Origin: Panagrolaimus kolymaensis
Taxonomy: Eukaryota; Nematoda; Chromadorea; Rhabditida; Panagrolaimidae
Assembly (NCBI GenBank): GCA_028622995.1
Contig: JAJQJQ010000052.1
Span: 558,001-622,000, forward strand
DNA length: 64,000 bases
Direction: 5' to 3'
The notes under the pieces were generated by a model. It searched no databases, had not been told where the DNA came from, and worked only from the letters and a program-made list of their open reading frames with translations. Position numbers and translations under genes: made by a program. The stretch's first letter is position 1; each line of letters starts with the position of its first letter. Below are positions 9,672 to 19,248 of this stretch, one piece after another.

Positions 9672-11796
9672 TCAAACTCCACATTTTCGCTTCTTTTTCT
9701 TTTTGGAAGATTTTTCACTGATGACTACTTTGTTTTCAGTTGCGGCTGCTTCTTTTGATGGACCATTTGATTTTGAATTTGACCGTTTTTCTTCTGAATT
9801 GTTTGGTGTTGAATTTGTATTAACGTGTTTGACATCGTTGAAACAATCAGAATTCATTACAGATGCAGCATCAATTGCGTTGGCTGGATACCCAAAAGCA
9901 TTTCGTTCTTCGATGGATGAGTTACGCTTCCAAAATGGCAATTCACGACTAAAAAATAAGAATATTTAGTTAAAATAAGAATAAGCACAAAAAATACCGA
10001 AATATTGCAAGAGCATGACGTCGAGTTTCATCTGGATGATTGAGCGAGAAACCAACAACGAGCAATAAAGCCATGGAATATTTCTGAAGATGTTCTTCGT
10101 CGACAGGAATGGAATGACCAAATTCAAGTGCAAAACATGTGAACCGGATGTATTCAGGAGTGTCAGGTTGTTGAAGGAATGTTCGAGTTGCTTTTGACAG
10201 TTTCATTGCTCTACCATCTTCGTTAAATTTGAGACCATGTTCTTTGAGTTTTTCGATTGCTTTTTCTCTGAAAAAATGAAATGATAAAGTTGTTTTTGAA
10301 ACTGGAAGAAATCTTACACAAGTTGATTGATGGTGATAAAGATATCACCGACGTAGTTACAAAGGAGCGAAATTTCAACGCTGAGAAGCTTCTTCTTTGG
10401 ATTTGGTTTGTAATCCCTATAAAAACAAATGGTGACTTTAAACATGTAAAAATAAAAATTTACTTTGCCAATGAATCAGCCATTTTCTTTCCAATCAAGC
10501 CACTTCTTGCCATGGATTTATAATGAGCTTCGTATGCCGTATTCTTGTTGAGGGATCTTTGAGATTCAACACTATCCTTGAATCGACCACGCATTCTGTT
10601 ACCAGAGCTTCCAGATGTTGTTCTAAAAGGATGTACCCATCGATTTTGTTGTCGTTTGAGTTTCTTTGGTGCTTCATCTTCGACAATAGGTTCTTGAGAC
10701 TCTGTAATAACAGGAGCAGCAGGTAGAAAAGGCGGTGCAGGTTCTTCAGTGATTTCCTTAGTTGGCTTTGATTCAGTTGGTTTGATTTCCTTTGGAACTA
10801 TCTTTGGATCTTCTTTTGTAACTTTAGGATGAAGAGCACCGAACTTCTTTACTGCTTCTTTCACTTTTTGAGGTTTCACTTCTTTTTTGTCAGGTTCCAC
10901 TATTGCCACTTCTTTGACTTTTTCAGGTGCTTCTTCTTTGACAGACTTAATAATAACCACTTCTTTCAAATCTTGATTTAAAGCTTGCTTCTTCTTCTTG
11001 TTCGCCCTTTTCTTGTAGTATACGACAGCACTAAAATGTTTGATATTATTGAAATAATAAAAATGGAATAACTAACATAACAATGATGATAATGATGACC
11101 ACAACAGCAACAACGATGCAGACAATCAAAATAGTCGATCCATTTGTAGTTGGAGCTTCAGTTGACGATGAGAGGATGGTAGCTGAAGACGAAGTTGCTG
11201 TTGTTGCAGGAATCACTGGAACATAGATCTTTGCATTGAGGATTATAACTGGACATGATTCTGATACATGAGTAATATCGATTGTTATGACCATATCTTT
11301 ATCGACAGCACGATCACAGCTAGCAACTGGTTTACCACAATATAATGCTTCACCATCTTTCATGCGAGTTGCGGTATCACAGTTGTGAAATCCTGTTCTT
11401 AGATAATCATTATGAATGAAGAATAGTTTTTCCTGCGTTGTAGAAATCTTGAATCCACAATAGTTTGGTTGACACACTTTTGTACCATCTTCGTTCGATG
11501 AGGCATCAGATTGATAACAAAAGAGAACGCTAAAATCAGAAGCTATTTTAAATATAAAATACGAGAAACAAAACATACTCTCCGTAACAATTTGAGTAAT
11601 CGACATGAACATCCAAAAAACCATTTGTAAGAACCAATCGAGCAATTCCAGTAGACTTGAGTTTTACATCATTTCCTATTTCTTCAACAGCAGAAGAGCC
11701 AACCATGAGTTCATTTGAATCATCCAATGAGAGAACAGATTGAGAATTCACGACGATGATGACGAAGAGAAAAACCAAGAACGATGAAATACGCAT
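9672..11796 (-). CDS. family A receptor-like protein, copy 3, with a candidate extra intron
   Basis: Exons are 11579-11796, 11077-11529, 10464-11030, 10318-10416, 9998-10267 and 9672-9948. Read straight through, exon 2 hits a stop just after the membrane helix because one extra base shifts the frame. If 11031-11076 is removed as a 46-bp intron (GTTAGT donor, CATTTTAG acceptor), the frame is restored exactly and the protein is 627 residues with a shorter helix (VIIIIIVIAVVYYKKR). The ectodomain is of the NCDTATRM type, with a changed RAVDKDMV segment. Either an intron arose here or the product is tail-less. Confidence 0.75.
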
Positions 11797-12000
11797 TTTT
11801 GCTTTCTTTTGATGACGACTGTTCGCAAAAGTTTCAATAAGTTTGAAATGAATGATTTTGAGCTTTTATATTTAATCATATCAAATTTTGGGGCAACTTT
11901 GGAAAATGCAAAAATATCAAAATTTGAATAAATAAAATTCAAATGTAAGCTTTTTGAGAGAACGAAGAAAAATGAATGTTTGAGAATATTTTCCCGCCAT
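11797..12000 (-). promoter_or_regulatory. upstream region of copy 3
   Basis: The TATA box is at 11863-11870 and the E2F-like GGCGGGAAA at 11990-11998, both on the minus strand at the usual spacing. Confidence 0.5.
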
Positions 12001-12564
12001 TTTTTCCAAGTGCAACGGAATCAGGTTTGAGGCTTTCGCTTACATGAAAACCAACGTTGAAACTTTTCCTCATAATATTTACTGCCATTTATGTATTACA
12101 CACACACTGTTTTTTTCTCTCGATATTTTTTCATTAAATTAAAATCCATTTTTTTCCTTCTCCAAAGTTACTTATCCAACATTATCCTATCTTTCTTTAA
12201 AGTGTGAATGCAAAAAAAGGAGGATAATTTCCCTCTATGGTATTAAAGATAGCAATAACAAAAACTTATTTATGCACCTTTAAAGAAAATAATAAAGGTA
12301 TTGTTGAAAACTTCGTGGGTTCAAAGGGGTTGGTTCAGATTTTGTAAACTAAATTGTAAACTGCTTTAAAACTTTATATTCTTGTAGAAAGATGGAAAAC
12401 AAAAAATATTAAATAGTTTTTTTGCACCGATAAATTTAGCTTCTTGTGTTGTTGTTTCAAATGCTTTTTTGTAGTGTTTCGTTTATCATTAGTTTTTTTT
12501 ATAAATACAATATTATTTAAGCATTTATTCCATATAATAGTTTACAAATTATAAATAAATGTTT
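12001..12564. other. spacer and 3' flank of lysozyme gene 1
   Basis: No gene is seen. From about 12340 on the sequence recurs beside the other three lysozyme loci. A minus-strand AATAAA at 12524-12529 lies about 35 nt past the lysozyme stop codon. Confidence 0.6.
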
Positions 12565-13283
12565 TCATGGGCGCCAACTTCTGTTCATCGTAACATTACA
12601 TTGTGGAGAAATAAAGTCATTAGTAACTTGATGAATTGTAGGAAATATCCAACCACCAAAAGCTTCAAATTCGCTAAAATCCTGGAATGAATTTTTTTAC
12701 ATACATATGTTAGTGGAATAATCTTATAGGTATAATTTACTTCTTCTTTGTCATTATATCGAGGCCACCATAATAATTTATCTGCAACACCATTCCATTC
12801 AGCTCCCACAATTTTATTCCAACTTGAAAATTGGGTATAAATTCCAATATTTTTAATTGAAGCTTCAGCTTGTATTTTAAGATCAGTAATAAAATTTTGA
12901 TTATTAATTTTATCGACTGGCCAATATCCATTATAATCTTGTATATCAATCCAAATGGTTCCAATTTGTCCACCTTTCGCTGATAAATGTTTAAGAGTTT
13001 TTTCCATTTGTTTACTCGCTGATGGACAATCTTCTTTTAAGCATGGAAAAATAAATCCATCAACAAATTTCCATCCACCCTTTCGAGCATTTTTAATGTT
13101 TTGAATTCCATTTTCATCGATTTCACCTTTCGATTGATATATGCGACCAATATAAAATGAATAACCATTTTTTTCAAGGCATTTAAAATCTTCTACCGAA
13201 ACTTTATGAGTCGTATCAAAGCCATAAGCTGCTTCGACAGGAAAATATAAAAGCGCAAATATGAAAATAGAAAAAAGCATCAT
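12565..13283 (-). CDS. GH25 invertebrate-type lysozyme, gene 1
   Basis: Exons are 12741-13283 and 12565-12681, giving 219 residues. Residues 1-18 are a signal peptide. The secreted domain begins YGFDTTHKVSVEDFKCL, like the YGVDVS start of worm lysozymes. It includes NARKGGWKFVDGFIFPC, GTIWIDIQDYNGYW and GIYTQFSSW, and exon 2 carries the typical end DFSEFEAFGGW. GH25 enzymes cut peptidoglycan with a D-x-E pair. Here the second position is Gln (DIQ), so activity may be lost or altered. The donor is GTAAAT and the acceptor TTCCAG. It lies between family A copies 3 and 4 on the same strand. The family call is confident; activity is not. Confidence 0.85.
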
Positions 13284-13490
13284 TTTTTAAAAAGCACTCT
13301 TTGAAAAGGATAAGTAATGGGAATTAAAAACAAAAAATCATGAAAAATGCATAATTATGTTTTTTGGACAAACAAGTCTGCAAAACAAAGGAAAACAGAG
13401 AATTGATTGTTATAAAAAATATTTATTATTAGAAACTCATTTAAATATTAATATTATTACATACAAATACAAAAACGGAGAAATACAAAT

Positions 13491-15621
13491 TCAAACTCCA
13501 CATTTTCGCTTCTTTTTCTTTTTGGAAGATTTTTCAATGATGACTACTTTGCTTTCGGTATTGGCTGCTTCTTTTGATGGACCATTTGATTTTGAATTTG
13601 ACCGTTTTTCTTCTGAATTGTTTGGTGTTGAATTTGTATTAACGTGTTTGACATCGTTGAAACAATCAGAATTCATTACAGATGCAGCATCAATTGCGTT
13701 GGCTGGATACCCAAAAGCATTTCGTTCTTCGATGGATGAGTTACGCTTCCAAAATGGCAATTCACGACTAAAAAATAAGAATATTTAGTTAAAATAAGAA
13801 TAAGCACAAAAAATACCGAAATATTGCAAGAGCATGACGTCGAGTTTCATCTGGATGATTGAGCGAGAAACCAACAACGAGTAACAAAGCCATAGAATAT
13901 TTCTGAAGATGATCTTCATCGACAGGAATGGAATGACCAAATTCAAGTGCAAAACATGTGAAACGAATGTATTCAAGAGTGTCAGGTTGTTGAAGGTATG
14001 TTCGAGTTGCTTTTGAAAGTTTCATTGCTCTACCATCTTCGTTGAATTTGAGACCATGTTCTTTTAGTTGCTCGATAGCTTTACTTCTAAAAATAACAAA
14101 ATTAATAAAGATGTTTTTGATATCGAAAGAAAACATACACAAGTTGATTGATGGTGATAAAGATGTCACCAACGTAGTTACAAAGGAGCGAAATTTCAAC
14201 GCTGAGAAGCTTCTTCTTTGGATTTGGTTTGTAATCCCTATAAAAACAAATGGTGACTTTAAACATGTAAAAATAAAAATTTACTTTGCCAATGAATCAG
14301 CCATTTTCTTTCCAATCAAGCCACTTCTTGCCATGGATTTATAATGAGCTTCGTATGCCGTATTCTTGTTGAGGGATCTTTGAGATTCAACACTATCCTT
14401 GAATCGACCACGCATTCTGTTACCAGAGCTTCCAGATGTTGTTCTAAAAGGATGTACCCATCGATTTTGTTGTTGTTTGAGCTTTTTTGGAGCTTCATGT
14501 TCGACGATAGGTTCTTTAGACTCTGTAATAACAGGAGCAGGTAGAAAAGGTGGTGGAGTATCTTTGGTAGCTTCAGTGGTTTCCTTTCTTGGCTTACATT
14601 CAGTTGGTTTGATTTCATCTTGAACTTTCTTTGGATCTTCTTTTGTAACTTTAGGATGAAGAGGACTGAACTTCTTTGTTTCTTCCACTTTTGGAGGTTG
14701 TTTCACTTCTTTCTTTTCATGTTCAAGTTTTGGCGCTTCTTTGACTTCATGAGGAGCTTCTTCCTTGACAGACTTAATAAACACCACTTGTTTCAAAGCT
14801 TGTTTCTTCTTCTTGTTCGCTCTTTTTCTGTAACATACGACGCCACTAAAATGGTTGATTTTATTAGACGCATATATAAAGAAAACATACACAACAATGA
14901 TAATGATGAGGATAACCACAACAGCAACAACGATGCAAACAATCAAAATAGTCGATCCATTTGTAGTTAAAGTTTCAGTTGATGACGAGAGAATGGAAGT
15001 TGAAGACGAAGATTGTGTAGTTGTTGAAGGAATCGATGGAACAAAGATCTTTGCATTGAGAATTTTGATTTCACATTCTTTTAAGACTTGAGTAATATCG
15101 ATTGTTATGACCCTATCTTTATCAAATGCAGGTTTACAGCTGGCAACATTTTTACCGCAATACATTGCTATATCTTTTTCCATTCGAGTAGAAACACCAC
15201 AATTTTGAAAAAGCGTTCTTCGAAATTTATTATTGTCAACGAAGGAGAGTTTATCATTTGTTGCTGAAATCTTGAATCCACAATAGTGTGGTTGACATAC
15301 TTTTGCGGCATTGTCGTTAGATGAGGCAGCAGATTGATAACAAAAGAGAACGCTAAAATTAGAAGCTATTATATGGATATACAAAAAGTTAAAAAAAACT
15401 TACTCTCCGTAACAATTTGGGTAATCAACATAAACATCCAAATAACCATTTGCGAGAATCAATTGAACAATTCCAGGAGACATAAGTTTCACATCATTTC
15501 CAATTTCTTTCACATAAGGATTATCAGCCATGAGTTCATTTGAATCATCCAATGAGAGAACAGATTTAGAATTCACGACGATGATGACGAAGAGAAAAAC
15601 CAAGAACGATGAAATACGCAT
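13491..15621 (-). CDS. family A receptor-like protein, copy 4
   Basis: Exons are 15404-15621, 14285-15352, 14139-14237, 13817-14086 and 13491-13767, giving 643 residues. The N-terminus is the MRISSF type, two residues shorter than the MRFYSS type. The ectodomain carries NCGVSTRMEKDIAMYCGK, the same type whose tail end survives in copies 7 and 8, so this is their closest uninterrupted relative. The linker lacks the LNQDL/LNHVL piece and has KDTPPPF in place of EEPPPPF. The stop of this gene lies 207 bp from the start codon of lysozyme gene 1. Confidence 0.87.
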
Positions 15622-15838
15622 TTTTGCTTTCTTTTGATGACGACCGATTGCAAAAGTTTAAAAAAGTTGAAAATGAATGATTTTGAGCTTTTATATTTAA
15701 TCATATCAAATTTTGGAGCAACTTTGGAAAATGCAAAAATATCAAAATTTGAATAAATAAAATTCAAATGTAAGCTTTTTGAGAGAACGAAGGGATGAAC
15801 ATTAGCTAATTTTTTCCCGCCATTTTTTTTAACGTGCA
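15622..15838 (-). promoter_or_regulatory. upstream region of copy 4, cut by a Helitron
   Basis: The TATA box is at 15688-15695 and the E2F-like site at 15813-15821. The conserved upstream sequence ends at acgtgca (to 15838), where copy 1 continues with tgcatgg. The break is the Helitron insertion point. Confidence 0.55.
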
Positions 15839-15842
15839 CTAG

Positions 15843-16667
15843 GCAAGAAGCGGCGCTCCGCGCCGCCATGTCTACTATATTACTAATTTTTATTTTTTGA
15901 ATTTTATTGCTAACATATTACATACAATAAAAAAAGAAATTTACAATACAAAGTTGAGATAAATTTTGGAGTTTCTTTTTGAATGAAGTTTTGGAGCTCG
16001 TAGAGTTGAGTATTCGATTGAGATTTGAAAAGGATCTTATAATTCTTTGAAGATGATTCAAGATGAAGCAATTTTATTTGAAAATAGCGATAAAAATAGA
16101 CTAAAAACAAAATATTATTTTAATATTAATAATAATAATAAACTAACAGTTTCACCAGAATTGCTACAGCGTAGATAGTAAATAAGTCAGCATAATAAAT
16201 ATTGAATTGAAATTTTTGTTGATGAATTGAGATCATAATAAAATTTTGATGAAGCACATTATGTATTTGAAATAAGCGAGCAACAATGAAAAGAATGTCC
16301 TAAAAACAAAGAAAATAACAAAATATAATATCAAAAAAAAAACTTACTGTTGATCAGAATGGCTGCTTCTTAAAAAGTTGAATGAATGAATATTTTGTTA
16401 GAATAAAGATGCTGCTTGGTGTTTGGTCAAATCTGAAATAAAAAAGAAAATAAATAAAATAAAAATAAAAGACTTACCTCCTGCTCCAACTTTCATCCAA
16501 CTCCAAAATGCTGCATACCCCGCAGTAGGGGACCACCATAAAGGTGGTTTAAAATAGATCCTCCGAAGAGTTAGTCAATTAAGAAATGGGTTAAGTAATG
16601 ATAACTTTGCCACGTATTTTATAAACTAAAAATTTGCCACCAGATAGTTTTTATGCCTCTTTTATTC
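15843..16667 (-). other. non-coding 3' region of the Helitron, with exon-like pieces
   Basis: No full gene. The minus strand holds splice-like signals (TTTTTAG near 16301 and near 16111, a donor GTTAGT near 16150) bounding an open stretch of about 50 codons rich in hydrophobic residues (VAILVKL). This may be a captured host gene piece, but the next exon does not join in phase. Confidence 0.35.
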
Positions 16668-18230
16668 CTAATTAATTATTTCCTTGTAAACAAAATTTTT
16701 TACTTTATTATTCATTCGCTGTTGCCCAAAATATATTTTTAATGCAGACCACCTTTTTATTCGTGAACATGCCACATACATTTGTCCATGGTTAAAAACA
16801 TCTTTACGCAAATCAATTCCAACAATTTCAAATGTTTGGCCTTGGCTTTTATTGATGGTCATGGCAAATGCTATTTTCACTGGAAATTGTCTTCGTGCCA
16901 ATGTAAATGGATAATTTTCTTCGTTATATAGCAAGATTCGATGAATCATAACAACATCGCCTTTTTTATCCCCAGTTAAAATTTTACATTGCAAAGTGTT
17001 GTTCATTAAGCCAATAACTAATAGTCTTGTTCCGTTACATAATTCTTCAGTTTGACTGAGATTTCGAATGAGCATAATTACTGTATTTTTTCGTAAACGC
17101 AGTTCATGAGGTGGTAATGATGGAGGATTTAAGCTGTTTAAATATTCTTGAGTTAAAAGTTCTTGCAAAGCTTCACCTTCAATTGCCGAATCGATGCTAC
17201 TATAAATTTTTTCACCTTCTGCTGGTAACATTGCAACTACTTCATTATTTAGTTCATCAACATCTGCATTTCTTGCCGAAAGAATAGCTGAATTTGAAAC
17301 GTCGTTAAGACGATTTTGTCTAATTAAAGTTCCATAAACTTCTTCGACTAAATCGTTTTCAGTAATAAAATCGGTAGGAATTTCAAAATTGTCATTTTCA
17401 TCATTAACTTTCCCTTCGCCGATTTTTAACAAATATTCCGCAAATTCAGTTTCTTCTGCATCAGCACGCATATTTTGATGTAATTTAAATTGTTCAAAAT
17501 TTTTCCATAGGTCGCTGAATTTAATTGATAAATTAACACATTCGGATCTCGTTCCATTTTTTCTAACCGGTAATAATTGACGAAAATCGCCACCAAGTAT
17601 TACAATTTTACCGCCAAAAGGTTCATCAATTTTAGTAAAATCTCGTAAAGTTCTGTCCATAATTTCAAAAGCGTATCGTGGAGCCATTGGTGTTTCATCA
17701 CAAATGAAAACATCTGTATTTTTCAAATTTTCAGCTTGTTTTGTTTTTGGGGTTAAAATTGAATTTGAATCCGAATAGAGAGGAACAGGTAACCCAATAG
17801 TTTTATGAATAGTTTTTCCACCTGGTAATAAAATTGCAGCAATGCCGGTAAAAGCCATAGTTTGAACTTTTTTACCTTTAACGCGTAGCAAATGCCATAA
17901 TGTTTTATAAACGTAAGTTTTTCCAGATCCTCCTGGGCCATCAAGATAATAAAGTTTTTGGGAATTTTCGTTCATATTTTCGCTTGCATTTAAAACTTTA
18001 TTAACAATTTCCTTTTGCTTTTCGTTCATGGTGTCATACATTTGTTCACCAATAGCTTGGTCGAATAATTGATCATAAGCATCGTAATCTTCATCAAAAT
18101 TGATATTTTGATTCATTGTTGGGAAATCGGCTATTGTTTTGTCTTCATTTTCTAATAACCTGATAATTTCTCGATACGCTTTTTGGATTGCAACTTCCAT
18201 GGTCATTGATATTGCAAAGTCTTCCGCCAT
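16668..18230 (-). CDS. Helitron PIF1-type helicase region
   Basis: The 520-codon frame shows the PIF1/Helitron helicase motifs in order. These are Walker A GPGGSGKT (residues 98-105), a Walker B-like VFICDE (about 174-179), GGDFRQLLPV (213-222), and near the end INKSQGQTF and YVACSR. It would unwind DNA during rolling-circle transposition. The first Met is internal to the original protein: the upstream half lies in another frame (18259-19185), so this is the C-terminal half of a broken transposase rather than a whole gene. Confidence 0.85.
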   Translation of the reverse strand: MAEDFAISMTMEVAIQKAYREIIRLLENEDKTIADFPTMNQNINFDEDYDAYDQLFDQAIGEQMYDTMNEKQKEIVNKVLNASENMNENSQKLYYLDGPGGSGKTYVYKTLWHLLRVKGKKVQTMAFTGIAAILLPGGKTIHKTIGLPVPLYSDSNSILTPKTKQAENLKNTDVFICDETPMAPRYAFEIMDRTLRDFTKIDEPFGGKIVILGGDFRQLLPVRKNGTRSECVNLSIKFSDLWKNFEQFKLHQNMRADAEETEFAEYLLKIGEGKVNDENDNFEIPTDFITENDLVEEVYGTLIRQNRLNDVSNSAILSARNADVDELNNEVVAMLPAEGEKIYSSIDSAIEGEALQELLTQEYLNSLNPPSLPPHELRLRKNTVIMLIRNLSQTEELCNGTRLLVIGLMNNTLQCKILTGDKKGDVVMIHRILLYNEENYPFTLARRQFPVKIAFAMTINKSQGQTFEIVGIDLRKDVFNHGQMYVACSRIKRWSALKIYFGQQRMNNKVKNFVYKEIIN

Positions 18231-18258
18231 GGCTTCTTTATATTCTTCCCATTGATTA

Positions 18259-19185
18259 TCAGACCGCTAATGGTGAGCAATGGATTAAAAGGCGTATAAA
18301 TAATGATCGCATTTGGTATGGCATTAATGAAACACTGGCTTCTGAAAGAACTCGATACCATTCTTTGTCGTCTTCAACTAAACCCAGTTCCAGACATGCT
18401 TCAGTAAATGTTTGACAAATTTTTTCTTCAACTGTTTTTAATTCTTCAAAACTTGTAGCTCCTTTAACATGATTTAAAAGTATTCGAAGGTGAAATTGTT
18501 CTTGATGTATGGGAGAAACTGTGTACATTCTGCCCAGATTCTTAAAAGCACCTTTACGTGTATTCCATTGAAATTTATTTGTATCTTTGTTTTTACCCCA
18601 TGTAAAATGCTCTGGAATTTCACCATAAAAATAGTCTTTTGCTTTAGGATCTCGTTTATTCAATTCAAAATAATCCATCAACATTGTCTTTTTATCCAAA
18701 GCTGCTTGTATTCCGTCAATGTTTTCAGCATCTATAAAATTAACACTTTGTTCATATGGTAAATGAAGTGGCAATCGCGTGATGGAGTGGCTTTTTCCAT
18801 GCAATTCAAATTTAAAAATTCTCCAAGCTGCTTCGGCTGCTCCCATATATCGGCTATTTAAAAATGATTCACATTCGTCATATTGGACAACACCATCGAC
18901 AATTTTAATTGCTGCTGCATCATGGCCTTTAAAAATGTATTTATAAAGATATTTTACTGCTTTAATGGATGAAACAACTTCAACGTTAATATGACAGTTC
19001 ATTAAAACTAACAGATTTGGGCAATGAGGAACAACGTATTGATTATCGACGACGAATCCAGAATTTTTTGTAAATGATCTTCCATTATCAGGTCTTGCAT
19101 ATGTGGGATAAGCGTCTTCATCAAGAGTTGTTTCTTCTTGAAAATTTTTAGGGAAACCTTTTGAACAAATACCATCTTTTTCGCA
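18259..19185 (-). pseudogene. Helitron Rep-to-helicase linker region, truncated
   Basis: A 308-codon frame reads CEKDGICSKGFPKNF, then VVDNQYVVPHCPNL, INVEVVSSIKAVKYLYKYIFKG and further Helitron-typical blocks. It stops at 18259 in a frame different from the helicase, whose frame is closed by a TAG nearby, so a small indel near 18265 split the transposase. The N-terminal side ends abruptly at 19185. A related HUH-containing piece sits inside family A copies 7 and 8. Confidence 0.8.
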
Positions 19186-19248
19186 TTAAAACTAAAACTG
19201 AAAAATGAAATGATTAGTAAATTCGCAAATAATATCCAGAATTTTTAC

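Larger units (their letters stand above)
15839..19200 (-). mobile_element. Helitron, 3' end intact, 5' end lost
   Basis: On the minus strand the element ends in CTAG (15839-15842), followed by T. Seven bases before it is a GC hairpin (15850-15866, stem GCGGCG/CGCCGC). Insertion is between A and T, as expected for Helitrons, judged against the copy 1 upstream sequence. It carries a helicase frame and part of the Rep region. The 5' part, including the HUH nuclease motif, is absent: the sequence switches at about 19200 to the CUB-like locus. Confidence 0.85.

Noticed and set aside
18188..18415. Plus-strand 75-codon frame across the Helitron
   Set aside because: Antisense shadow of the helicase and Rep frames.
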